This document shows positions 41,301 through 51,550 of a DNA stretch of 64,000 nt, piece by piece. Source of the stretch: Rhynochetos jubatus (lineage: Eukaryota > Chordata > Aves > Eurypygiformes > Rhynochetidae); the NCBI GenBank assembly GCA_027574665.1, contig CM050655.1, positions 10,535,170 to 10,599,169 on the forward strand, written 5' to 3'. The notes beneath the pieces are model-generated. The model searched no databases. It was not told where the DNA came from and was given only the letters and a program-made list of their open reading frames with translations. Numbering within the stretch: position 1 is the first letter of the stretch; the number at the start of each line of letters is the position of its first letter. Position numbers and translations under genes: made by a program.

Positions 41301-44300
41301 AAGGCTCAAGGCACATTCCGTGCTGGACACATTGCAGTCAGTCTAGCAATTAAATTATTTGTTCGAGGTATATGGACATGCACGCATATGTATATGCATA
41401 TATAGACTGTATTTCACAATTTAAGATCATTTTCCTTAGCCATTATTTTAACTAGACCAGGTTGAGGCGGTTTTGTATACTCATTCCACATTTACAGATC
41501 CTCCTCCACAGTAATGACCGAGAAAAGCTGCCACAGACAAACAAAGCACTCAGAAAATTACTTTCTTCAAGAAAAAAAAAAAGAGAATTAAAAAGAGAAA
41601 GAAAAGCATTAACCCTGAAATACATTAGCTAATATTTTTATGAACAGTGCTTATTTCTGATCTTCGGGGATAATTTCTAGCATGCCAGTTAATGATGTAG
41701 CATATTTTCTATAATAAACTCCCAGAATAAGAAACCCAACTGCAGCTCCTTGATAAATTAGCAGGATCGGCAGCAGGAGCAGTGGGGAAGACCATCAGGA
41801 ACCAAAAAATAATTGTAGCCTAACCTGCAGCTGCTCTTGTGACCCAGACCCTTAAAAGAGATGGGTGGCCTACCCCCGACAAGGAAATAAAGGTATTAGC
41901 AAGTCTTAGAAGAGAGAGAAGAAATGGGCTTAACCTGTTACACAGGTGGAGGGAGTGAAAAAAGTCTGTCAGACAAAACGAAAACCTTTTAACTCCAAAG
42001 CATGGGAATAACAAGGGATTCCCTGTCATCCCCCAGCAAGCAGGGGCTGCACACCTCCCACAGCAGGCTGCGCATGCCACCTCCCGTTCAGCAGCCTCCG
42101 CAGAGCTGGGGTAGGACTGTGCTCCAAACGGGTCGCTCCCCGGGAAGCTCAGTCCCAGCCTGAAGTCAGGGGAGCCTCCGGAAAAGCAGCAAATGTGGCC
42201 AGCGTGGGACTAACCCCAGCACACGCTGGGAAAAAGCCCAAGCCATAGCAGGGATGTCTTTCCGAGGGACTGCCTCCCAAAGTACACAATATTTTGCAGC
42301 TGTAGTTACGCTGTGGCCAGCACCCACACAGCTATGGCTACCACGTACCGAATCGCAGGTGGAAGGATGCAACAAAACCAGCCTGTGCTTGGGTGTTTGC
42401 CCACAGTCTGCAAACTGCCTTCATCCTCAGCACTACGCGGACTCCTTTATGGGCTACCACCTCCTTTCCTGCCCACCCAAGGCATCTGCATGTCCCTGCT
42501 TTCAGCATAACAAACACAAGGATGGGAAGAGATGGACATTTTAATCTGCTGTTTTCTTCAGCTCTGCAAGACACTCTGGTTTATAATACGCCGAGCCACG
42601 CAACTGTAGAGCACAGAAACACAAGCACGATGAGACGGCAGTGTCACAGATGTCTTCACTGTGGCAGTCCTTAACAAGTCTTGGTCTCGTCTCCAAGGGC
42701 ACAAGGAGGTAAAACTGTAAGCACATTCACCCCACTGAGCAACAGCTTTTAACTGCAGCAGGCTAGTAGAAAAAACGTGTAGTTGCGCAGCAAGGCCTCC
42801 CTGACCATGGGAGGGAACCCCTACCGGCATTCTTTCCGGTTGTTTTCAAAAAGTGTTGAAAGCTCAGATTAAAACTAAAAAAATAAAAAAATGTATGTAA
42901 CACTCTGCTCTTTCTGGAGAGCTCAGAGTTCACCTGCCAAAAACTTCCAAACAAGACCCCGTATCCTGATGAGAACGGGGTGAAACCTGTGCTCAAGCAA
43001 GCCAAGGAAGAGCAGATAGAGGCAAAGTTATGTGACAATGACAGACTCAGGAGAAACCACTGGAGAACAATTAACTGAGGCTTTATCGATATAAGCCAGT
43101 CCTCTGCAATTCTGGCAGATGATTTTTTTAGTTCTTTATATTTGACTTCAAAAATCTAGCTACCACCTGTGGTTTCCAGCTAGGCACCCAATTCCCCAAT
43201 CCAGTGCTGTCAAACCGATAAAGCTCTCGTTTTTAAACAAAACTAATAACCTGTCTATGCAATATTTTACACATTTTCATCTTATTTTTTGTTTGCATTT
43301 GCTATGCTTCCCTTTCTCTCTACTTTTCCATTCTGGTGTTAAAACAGCCTAACTCTGTAAACAATCACCTTCACTTCTGGGGCATGTGAAACCGTAGCTC
43401 AACAAAACATCTTACTCCGCGTTTACACTAACACTTATTTGTCGTAACTTTGTATGGTGCTGGATCTGGGCTTAGCCAACGGCAAGGGGAGGGTTATCAC
43501 CATGGCACAGGGGTATCTTTCCACAGTAGCTGTTAGGTCTTCCTCTTCCATACTTAACAGCCACCTAAGTTTAAATTCTCCCAAGAGAGAAAACAGCCCT
43601 TTACCTGATGCCTGCAGTCTGTATTTCACCAAAACCAGGACACAGTTTCTGTCCCACCTCTGCGTTTCCAGTCAGGGACACTTGCACTACCTTGACACAG
43701 AGGCGCAGGTTTGCAAGAAGAGCCGTGTGTAAGAACCCCGAGACACATGCACACACACAAGCACAGAGTCACTCTCTCCTCCACAGTTCCCTTCCACCTG
43801 GCAATGAGCGTATGACAAGTGTAGCTCTGCCTGGGATTTTGGCCAGGCACATAAATGCAGGAATAGCAAGGGACACGCTGAGTTCCATCTCCAGGTCTGC
43901 ATTTCATCCTAGTTATCTACACACTGATCAGCTTGTAGCTTCTCAGCAAATAAAATGGTTAGAAAGCAACTGTGGTAGTAACTTGAAATACAGGTGCTGA
44001 GCCAAGATAGTTCAAAAACTATGCCAAGTATGTATCATTCCCACATCCTACAGACTACAGTAAGAGATCGGATTTGCTCCACTGTACGCAACACAGACAT
44101 CCAAAAAAATCGGCAGCTCTGAGTTGCCCTGAAACCACGGCAGCGTACGCGGGACTGACAATAAATCCATTTATGGAACACCATTCTTGCTCTCAAATCA
44201 CATTCTGATTTTCCAAATTTGTTCTGGTTTCCAGAGCTGACAGCGTTTTAACATCAACAAGCACACACACAAGGCTGCTTAAATTAGAAACAATTCATTT

Positions 44301-47291
44301 GAAATTGCTATGCAGAGAGAACAGCAAGTTTCAGCTCCAGGAAAGCTCCATAGATGTGCAAGCATCATCCATTGAGAAACAGGGGTTTCAAGTTTCACAG
44401 TTTCTCAGTAATTCTCTCCTTTGGATCCCTTCCCCAAAGAGCGCTACAAAAGTGAAAGTATTAGCTTTCCTATGCCCCAGTTGCAACCTACAGTGAAATA
44501 TTCCCCCCTCCAAAAGCAACATTTTAAAAACTCACACGTTAGTTTTGTTTGGTTTTTTAGTTTAAACATAGTGTTTTCGAGACCAGCTGGCAACTTGTTT
44601 GCCACCCGTATGTCACACACAAAGTCCCTTTTCAACACCCATGGCAGGCTCAAAAATCCCAACTTGAACTGAAAGCTTCCATGTTCCTCATACCTTTGAG
44701 CTAATTTGAATCCCTGAATCACAAAAAGTTTACCACCGTACTCCCTTAAATACACACCACACACCAACAAGCGCTATTAGCTCACATCTCAATCACTTAA
44801 CAGAAAGTGAGCACATAGCTCTTTCGGAAGCAAGGATATAATTTAACATCACGTTTGTGATTTGAGCTCATTTCCTTAAAATCATAGGAAAAGAACAATG
44901 ATTCCCCATGTATATTTTCTCCCCTGACAGACAGTGAAAAAACAATTTTTCCCTCAAGTAATTGCCACATACATAAAAGCAATATTCTGCAAAATGTGAC
45001 AACTGCTTGCAAGCACAAATAGACAACAAAGTCCTATTTTACACGTACACCAGGGTCTGTTTATTCTTTACCGGTACATCCCTTACCACTGGTATTCCTG
45101 CCACCCACTTGCTGCACTTTGTTAAAGAATGTAAGCTGGATGGGGCCAAAACAGTCTCTCTGCTTATCAGCACAACAGGATCTTGTTTCTGCAACATATA
45201 TTGAAATGAAATGTGACGACAGAATACAATTTACACTTTTTGTTAATTAATAGTCTCTGGCACCCGACACAACCATTGACATGAGTGTCCACTAAGTCTT
45301 TGATGAAAAAGGATGTCTGAATTTTATTCACCTGTTTAAGTCACCAAAAACCAACTTAATAGAGCCCTTCTCTCTCTAAAGACAAGTCCCTAAGGCTGTT
45401 TTTTGAAATCTTACATTTCTCGGCACCTTCCAGCAAGGAAAACTACTCCATTTATGTCAGGCAAGGTATCTCTCCTGCTTGGCCTCCAGTTTACAGTTAC
45501 TGCTCTTCCGTGCTTCCTGCCCACGCACAAGTTCTCCAACTGCACAATAAATGCCAGGTCAAACACATATTAAAAACTACCTCCATCAATAATTAAAGTC
45601 TTGTTACTCTAGAATAGACCTTGTTTCATGGAGGGATGATGTTCCACAATTCTACCAGCACAGCATCGTTGAAATAAAGGTCCTTGCTGGCAGCATTCCT
45701 TAAAAAAAGGACTTAAGGAATAATTTACAGTGTCATCTCACCAGACTGTACAAAAAACTCTTCAAATAAAAACAACATTTGTGATTGGTTTGATTGCGTG
45801 AACTATTCTGGCGGTAGTATCACAATGGTCTATTTTTATTTCAGATTGGGTTTTACTATAAAAAGTTCCATTGCTATGAAACTAATGCTTGCAACATCGA
45901 TTTCCATGGCACTGCTTAGAAAGACTCTGCAGAAGAATAATGTGGATGTCAGGGCATTTTATGTAGCAGCAGCAAGATTCTGCAAGCAGTCAGGGCAGTG
46001 GCTTTGCTCCAGGTTATATTGACTATTATATGCAATATTCTACCAAAATGAGCAGGACATCCGTATAGTGGGATACAATGAGATTTGGAATAGTCAGAAT
46101 GACACGAAGTAACACTGGGCAGGGAGACACTGCTCAGCAAGAATAGCCCGGCAACTTGTACGTCCCGTGGATCATTCTGTCAGCATGGTGCACAACAGTT
46201 TCAAAAGTAGGAAATTAAATCTTCAGTAAAAAAATGGACCTAACCTGAACCAACAAGGCAAGCCAAGAAATTGAGCAGTCTGAGACTCTTCTCCAGCTCT
46301 CCCACTCTGACAAGGCTTTACTCGCAAATAGGATCATTTCACAGTCTTCCCCAAAAGAAGACCCACTGCCTTAATGAAGCGGTGGCAGAGAACAATTTCT
46401 TTTTGGAATTGTGAACATTCATCAACCACTTCCTTAATTCTCCAGTGTAGGATCAGTTCATCAAAGAGCAGCTCTAATTGCAATGGACACATGAGCCCTG
46501 ATAGAGGATATTGGAAGGGATAGGAAGACACACCTTTATTTACATATATTCACGCAGCCCAAAGATTTTCTATCACAAAGATTAAAAACCTGGCCAAAGT
46601 CTTTTCTGTGACTTCAGCACGGATTTTCAACAGAGAAATTTTATTTTCTTAGCAGTCTTCATAAATGCAATACTAATCTTCAAGGTTAGCAAATAAACCA
46701 ACTAAAAAAATATCCTACTAAATCAAGAAGAATCCTCCAGTTGGTCATCCTGTCCTGCTTTCAACAAAGCTGAGCAAAGGGACTCTGTCCACAAGACTGT
46801 CAGCTCAGACCCCAGGGCATCCCGATCAGTTTCATAGTTTTATTTCTGAGAAGAGACATTGTTGAAAGCAATTGTTCAGCCAGCCAACTACTGTCACTTT
46901 CATGAATATGAATAAGCTCCAATATAGGACACTGAGCTTTCGCAAATGGAAGAAGATCCAATTGTTCAGAGGTAATCTTTGCCAATAAATCAACCCGCCA
47001 TTATTTAGAGATTTTTATTTTCCTCTGGTGTCTGACTAGGGGGGTGGAGTTTAGTTTTAAAGGCGCCTTCTTCCCATTTTAACAAAGATTTTTTTCCTGC
47101 TGCCTTGTTAAGCTTTCCGAGCAGCAGGAGGAATCCTGTTGTTAATGGGATCAGGCCCTCAAAAGGGTACATATTGCTGTTCCTCCTGAATGCGCATGGC
47201 ATTAACTAGCACCTACTCTGAGGGAAAAAAAGATAGCAGAAATCGTTCAGAGTTCATGAAAACTAACATTTGGTGTCATTTTGTAGCCATA

Positions 47292-47340
47292 ATTTGCATG
47301 TACACAACTTAGACATAAATACATATGTATTAATGCAAAT
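47292..47340. promoter_or_regulatory. Inverted pair of octamer (POU) motifs around a perfect palindrome
   Basis: ATTTGCAT (47292-47299) and its reverse complement ATGCAAAT (47333-47340) flank a perfect 14-bp palindrome, AATACATATGTATT (47318-47331). Octamers are recognised by POU-domain factors, many of them neural (Brn/Oct families). The element lies about 1 kb inside intron 2 from exon 2, just outside the CpG island. Enhancer function is inference from the motifs. Confidence 0.35.
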
Positions 47341-47639
47341 TTTCATACAGGGAAAGATTCACTCTGTGCTCTGTAAAACTAAGGGTAAGGCTGGTGATGA
47401 ATCATTTTTTTAAATATTCTAGTCTGGGGATATAAATAGCTCTCTGTTTCTAGAATAATTACTACAGAAAAAAAAAACCACAGCTTCTGAAATAACCTAG
47501 GCCATAATTAACCTTGGCTTCATTAAATCACAAATAATCTCTTTTTAAAGTCTTATTTGTAAAGGCAAGCTGATTAATTTAAACGGTTCCTTTTGCAAAA
47601 ATCTAATTGAAATGATTTACCTACGTAGCTACTTGTCAC
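47341..47639. other. AT-rich, homeodomain-motif-rich stretch bordering the CpG island
   Basis: The 300 bases between the octamer pair and the CpG island contain several TAATTA/ATTAA-type cores (for example 47505-47512 and 47572-47579) and no repeats. It may be a proximal regulatory element of GRID1. No conservation data are available. Confidence 0.25.
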
Positions 47640-48309
47640 ACCTTGGGAGCTCAGGGAAGGTTTCCAGCCGGCGGCTCGGCTACCTTTCCCTCTTCCCGGA
47701 CACCCCGGATGGAGCTCAACTCTTGCAGGGGGCCGCGCTGCCGCCGCCGGCCGCCCCGGCTCTGCTCCCCGTCGGAGGGGACGGGGGCAAGATGTGCAGG
47801 GAGAGAGGTACCGGCTTGTGCCCCGCCACCTCCCGCAGCCGTTGCCGCAGGCGCCCATCCTCCGGCTCGGACCCTCGGCTAGCAGGAACCCCGCGCCTCC
47901 GGGCGGGACCCCCTCGCCTGCCCTGCCCCGCCGCGCCCACGCGTGGGCCCTGTCCTTCCCTCCGCAGAGGCGGGGGAGGGCTTGCGGGTCCAGGAGGGAG
48001 CTGAAGACCCCCTGTGCTGCCGGGTCTCCCGTGGCTGCCACCCCCAGCCTGGGCTGCCGGGCACGGTAGCGCACGGCACGGCCGGGCACGGAGCCGCAGC
48101 CGCCGCACCGCGCCGTCCCTCCCCTTTCCTTGTAAGACAGCGCCAACCCCCGACCGAAGAAAAGTTTCCAGCCGAGCGCCAGGAGAGGTCCGGGCCGTCC
48201 GAAACCTCCTCCCCGCCAACGGAACGGGCCGCGCCGTGCCGAGCCAAGCCGGGCCGGGGGCGGTCCGCTCGCAGCCCCGTCCCGGAGCCCAGCCCACGCG
48301 GTCGCTCAC

Positions 48310-48465
48310 CTTCCTGCACCGCATGGAAGGGGTTGTTGGCCTCTATGAGCTTGATGGAGTAAGTGATTTTCTCGCTCTGGAGGATGTCGTCATTGAGGTT
48401 CAGATCCGACACCGCCTGCTTGAACACCTCGTCGTCCTTGGCAGCATTGCCTTCGAAAATGGCAC
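48310..48465 (-). CDS. GRID1: GRID1 (GluD1) coding exon 2: start of the extracellular amino-terminal domain
   Basis: This 156-nt exon (52 codons' worth, phase 1 at both ends) encodes the beginning of the LIVBP-like amino-terminal domain of GluD1, the part that in the family binds cerebellins. It is bounded by acceptor CCCGCAG|GTGCC and donor GAAG|GTGAGCGAC. The translation begins [15 protein letters not shown], continues through [16 protein letters not shown] and ends [12 protein letters not shown]. The [22 protein letters not shown] and IEANNPF segments match GRID1, whereas GRID2 differs at several of these positions (for example its EEILQTEKITFS segment), so this is GRID1 rather than GRID2. 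The first glycine codon is split with exon 1 (G|GT). No further GRID1 exon was found to the left. If exon 1 is joined as written, this exon is read out of frame and a TGA is met at 48392-48390. Confidence 0.95.
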
Positions 48466-50302
48466 CTGCGGGGAGGAAGGCGGCAGAGGGTGAGGAGGGC
48501 TCGGCCCCGCTCCTCGCCGCCCCGCGACCCCCGCACACCACCACCCCCTACCCCCCCACACCCCCCCACAGCGCCGTGCAACGCCCCGGCTGGCTCGCGC
48601 GGTGCTGGGCCGGGGACACCAGGCACCGGTGGGGCCGGGGCGAGGCCGCGCAGCCGCCCGCTCCCCCGGCATTTAGGTGGCCCTGAACCGGAGCCACGGC
48701 GGGGTGAGGGGCTCGTTCCGCCAGTGCCGGGAAAGGGAGCGGACTTGGCAACGAGACCAACTTTCTGCTCGCCGCTCCTGGCTCGCTGCCGTTCGGGCAG
48801 CGGTTTTGTGGAAGCTCGCACGCACACGCGAAGGTGAAGCCGGGATTTGCGGCCGGTAAACCTGGAAGCTTTAATTTCCCTGTCCTGTTTATGCAGTTAA
48901 CGTGACAACATCTGGCGACGAGCGTTACATAAGAGCCCCCTCTCCGGAGCGTGTGTGCCCACAGCGGGCTGACCGCCTGCTCCACGCAGCGGTGGGAGAT
49001 CCTCGGTGCGGGCACCGACACAAGCCAAAAACCAAACCCACGCCGTTATCCCCCAGCCTGGACCAGTCCTGCTGATTCACAGCGTGCGTGCCGGTGGCTA
49101 CAGCCTCCGCGCACTGCCCCTGTGAGCCCACAGCCCTGCACGCAGCATCCCTCCACCCCGGCCCACCGGCTCCTGGCAGGAGTTAGTTAGCCAACACCGC
49201 TCGGGCTGAAGTTGGTGCGGGGAGAAGCCGACGTGATACCGTCCACCCGCAGGGGAAGCGGGGCCGACGGGGGGAGAGCTGCGGACGGTGTTTCGCCGCC
49301 CACCCACCCACTCCCATCCCACTTCTCCCAGGCGGCCCCACCGCCGGCCCGCCTCCCCGCGGGGCTGGCTCCGGTGCCGCCGGGGTCTGCCCGGCCCTGG
49401 GGAGCGCCCCTGGGCCGGAGTCCCCCGCTGCGGTCAGGGCTGACCCCGTCTCCTTAATGGCTCTGCAATGCTGTCTGCCTTGGCTGCGCCCCCAGGCTCG
49501 GGAGGCGAGCGGCGCCGAGCGGAGCCTCCTCCGCCGGCCCCGGAGCCGCCGCCGCACGGGGCTGCCGCCCTGCCGGGAAACTTGTCCCGGGGCTGGTACC
49601 CCGGCCCGCCTCTCCCCTTCCCCGACCCGTGACTTCCCTCCTGCCTCCGTGGAGCCTCCCCTAGCCAGGATCGCTCCCGCCCCGGCCCCCTCCTTTTTCC
49701 GATCTCCCATCCTCCCCAGAAGGCTGGTGGGAATCACGGCTTTTCATTTCCCGGCCGTACTCCCGTCTCCTCCTCTATCATCCTCCACAAGTGATCCTCT
49801 CCCCCCTCTCCGCCCCTAAACATCCTCATTTTCGTTCCTGCTGGTACCTTTCAACACCAGCCAAGAGGTGACTGCAGAGCCTTGCCTTCGCTTGCCAGGC
49901 TTCCCGCGGACATCACCGTGCCTTACTCCCAGAAGCCATAAAAGTTCACATCAGCCTTTCCTTCCCCTCTTACTCATCCCTCTTTTCCTCCCACGGCTGA
50001 TCCAGCCTTCTTGCTGCCCAGGGGTTTTAACGAGATCTTATTCAAACCACAACAGTTGTGCGCACAGGCACACGCACACACAGCCACTGCAAATCTCGCT
50101 TTTCTAACCCCTTCCCAGCCTCGAGTGTGCGCACACCCCCCGCGTTCCGGCTCGGCTGACACCTGCTACGGCAGGGGATGGCAACCGGGGGATTATACCC
50201 CCAAAAGTTTTTCCCTACGAGCACGTTCAGATCCTGCCGCTCTCCTGCGCGGGTACTGGGGCGGTTGTTTGTTTTCGGTGGCGAGAAGGCGCCGGGGGGA
50301 GT

Positions 50303-50331
50303 GGGGGGGGGGGGGGGGGGAGGGGGGGGGG
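50303..50331 (+). repeat. Long G tract (18 G, A, 10 G) in GRID1 intron 1
   Basis: Two G homopolymers separated by one A lie on the + strand. The tract can form G-quadruplexes in DNA and is C-rich in the GRID1 transcript. Runs of this length are often misread, so the exact counts are unreliable. Confidence 0.9.
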
Positions 50332-50511
50332 TGGCGGTAAAGAAAGCCCTTGCCCGCGGAACAGGTCCAAGCACAGGCTTCCCAGTCCCAGGGGAGACCG
50401 CAGCGGTGGCCCCCGGCGCGTCCCCCGCCCCGCGCACCACCGGCGTTTCGCCTCTAACTTTTGCGCGGTCGGGGGGGCTGGGGGGGTGGGTTCAGCTGCC
50501 TTTCTCCCCCA

Positions 50512-50531
50512 CCCCCCCCCCCCCCCCCCCC
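50512..50531 (+). repeat. C20 homopolymer in GRID1 intron 1
   Basis: Twenty consecutive C occur on + (G on the GRID1 sense strand), starting 181 bases after the end of the opposite-polarity G tract and 138 bases from exon 1. The GRID1 pre-mRNA would carry this as a G run near its 5' end. Confidence 0.9.
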
Positions 50532-50669
50532 GCCCCGCCTCCACCCGTCTCTCCGCGGAGTTGGGTTCAACTGCTGCCTGTGACACCACCGCGGTTAAAC
50601 GAGACGCTCCCTTCATTTATTTATTTATCTCCCGCGTCCCTCTCCAGCCACCCCCGCTCCCTCTCTTAC

Positions 50670-50749
50670 CAATGTGGATGATGGGAGTCCGCCCGCACCG
50701 AAACGCACTGAAATATCCAGGGGAAAAGCCAGAGCATCAACACTTCCAT
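50670..50749 (-). CDS. GRID1: GRID1 (GluD1) coding exon 1: signal peptide and start of mature protein; contains a 1-base frame break
   Basis: This exon encodes the N-terminus of glutamate receptor delta-1, a postsynaptic membrane protein. Read on the minus strand it starts at an ATG (50749-50747) with a strong Kozak context (G at -3 and +4). The first 22 codons give a signal peptide with hydrophobic core LMLWLFPWIFQCVSV and a likely cleavage site VRA|DS, which matches the GluD1 N-terminus. It is the first ATG in this frame, and no in-frame stop precedes it back to about 51124. The exon ends at a consensus donor, ATTG|GTAAGAG, in the +1 phase exon 2 needs. Oddity: after the codons for Asp-Ser one extra C (on + a G among 50683-50685) precedes the bases for Ile-Ile-His-Ile, so the exon is 80 nt where 79 would keep frame. 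The 5' UTR end is not visible. Gene identity comes from both exons and is strong; whether the frame break is real is uncertain. Confidence 0.88.
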
Positions 50750-51086
50750 TTCCAGCCTCTCGCACAGCACATCAGCCCGGGTTTGGTGGAGAGACAGGCG
50801 GGGGAAAAGAAGAAAAAAGGCGCAAGGGCAGGTGGAGGAAGGCAGCGGGAGCGGGGGGAGATGCCCAGACACCCCCCTTCGGAAAAAAAATCCCAAATTC
50901 CCCAGCACCCCAAGGATTAGCCAAGATTTAGGAAAACGGGCGCCGGGGCGAGAAAATAAACCCAGCCTGGGCTGAAAAAAGCACGGAGAGGTAGATCCCG
51001 GGTTAGCAGGCGGGCGCGGCGGGAGCCTCCGGCGCTCGGGTGTGTGCCGGGGCGCCGGCAGACCGCGAACTGCGGAGCGGCCCCCC

Positions 51087-51107
51087 CCGCCGCCGCCGCC
51101 GCCGCCG
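51087..51107. repeat. (CCG)7 trinucleotide repeat upstream of GRID1 exon 1 coding sequence
   Basis: Seven uninterrupted CCG units follow a C run (51081-51088). On the GRID1 sense (minus) strand this is a CGG repeat about 340-360 bases before the ATG, probably in the 5' UTR or core promoter. It gives the run of glycines seen if the upstream open frame is translated. Confidence 0.9.
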
Positions 51108-51121
51108 CCCGCCCCCCGCGC

Positions 51122-51127
51122 CACGTG
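51122..51127. promoter_or_regulatory. CACGTG E-box in the GRID1 promoter
   Basis: On the minus strand the context reads AGTCACGTGGCG, which matches the extended GTCACGTG preferred by USF and MiT/TFE-type bHLH-zip factors. It lies about 370 bases upstream of the start codon. Binding is inferred from the motif alone. Confidence 0.45.
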
Positions 51128-51244
51128 ACTGCGGAGCCTGGGCGCTCGGTGCCCGCCGGGGCACGGGCGCGGCGGCGGGGCGCGGGCAGTGGGGCGCCCG
51201 GTGCGGAGGGGAGTTTGCAGCTCCGCCAGGAAGTGGATGACTGT

Positions 51245-51251
51245 GGGCGGG
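51245..51251. promoter_or_regulatory. GC box (Sp/KLF-type site)
   Basis: GGGCGGG in the context GTGGGCGGGAG is a canonical Sp1 site, about 500 bases upstream of the GRID1 start codon. Such sites are common in any CpG island, so its functional weight is modest. Confidence 0.4.
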
Positions 51252-51531
51252 AGCAGGGGCGTTAATTGGGGTTAAATGCGGAGCCATGTGTCCAGAATCA
51301 GATAGATCTGTGTTGCATATAACGTGTGCATGTCTCCCGGGGGGCTGGAGGGCCGATGCTCCCAGCGCAGGGAGCAGAGGAGGGGGCGAGGCGGCGAGGC
51401 AGCTCCTCGGTAGCCAAGGCTCAGGCCGTTCCGCAGCCCCTGCCCGGAGGGCGCCCAGCGCCCCGCATTGCGCGGCCTCCCGCAGCCCCCGCCCGGCCCG
51501 GGGGCGCGGCACCACGCGGCGCGGCGGGGAC

Positions 51532-51550
51532 GCCCCCGGAGGTAAGGGGC
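51532..51550 (+). promoter_or_regulatory. Possible splice donor on the + strand (divergent transcript)
   Basis: The sequence CCGGAG|GTAAGG, with the intron beginning at 51542, is a near-consensus splice donor pointing away from GRID1 inside the shared CpG island. It could end the first exon of a divergent non-coding RNA. No downstream exon or transcript evidence is visible, so this is speculative. Confidence 0.2.

Larger units (their letters stand above)
35263..47280. other. GRID1: Intronic sequence, mostly unique
   Basis: No exon, RNA gene or recognisable transposon was found. It includes a 19-bp tandem duplication (37131-37168), a spaced duplication (38137-38174), a T13 run (38301-38313) and a moderately GC-richer patch at about 42030-42330. 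Open frames are all short and without recognisable domains. Confidence 0.55.
1..48309 (-). other. GRID1: GRID1 intron 2, 5' portion (runs off the left edge of the window)
   Basis: Everything left of the exon 2 donor is inferred to be the start of intron 2, since the next GRID1 coding segment (which in the family begins with Ala-Cys-Asp after AVQE) appears in none of the reading frames on either strand. The sequence is mostly AT-rich and non-repetitive; open frames are short (under about 170 codons) and lack recognisable domains. Human GRID1 hosts microRNA miR-346 in intron 2, but I did not see its mature sequence here. The contents are itemised in the other entries. Confidence 0.85.
48466..50669 (-). 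other. GRID1: GRID1 intron 1 (short, CpG-rich)
   Basis: This 2,204-base intron has a GTAAGAG donor and a CGCAG acceptor in matching phase. It is CpG-rich throughout. It holds an 18-G run (50303-50320) followed after one A by a 10-G run (50322-50331), a 20-C run (50512-50531), and C-rich patches near 48541-48570. Long open frames occur here on both strands (for example 49183-49737 minus and 50178-50681 plus), but they come from stop-poor GC-rich sequence and show no recognisable protein family. No additional exon was identified. Confidence 0.85.
50990..51350 (-). promoter_or_regulatory. GRID1: Probable GRID1 core promoter and 5' UTR region
   Basis: The region directly upstream of the exon 1 ATG (minus strand) contains a CACGTG E-box (51122-51127), a GGGCGGG GC box (51245-51251) and a CCG repeat, and no convincing TATA box at a usable position. 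It looks like a TATA-less, Sp1-type CpG promoter. The stretch 51225-51340 is less GC-rich and more complex than its surroundings, as expected of a conserved promoter segment. The transcription start site cannot be fixed from sequence alone. Confidence 0.5.

Noticed and set aside
1..48309. miR-346, known in intron 2 of human GRID1
   Set aside because: The mature sequence or its complement was not seen by eye; it may lie outside the window or be absent in birds.
47574..48324. Long minus-strand frames of 190-202 codons beside exon 2
   Set aside because: They are rich in Arg, Gly, Pro and Ala, as expected of translated CpG-island sequence; only the exon 2 segment in the neighbouring frame matches a real protein.
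50670..50749. Rescue of the GRID1 frame by a donor one base earlier
   Set aside because: It would need a GG donor and would replace the conserved Ile-Ile-His-Ile-Gly strand with an unrelated sequence.
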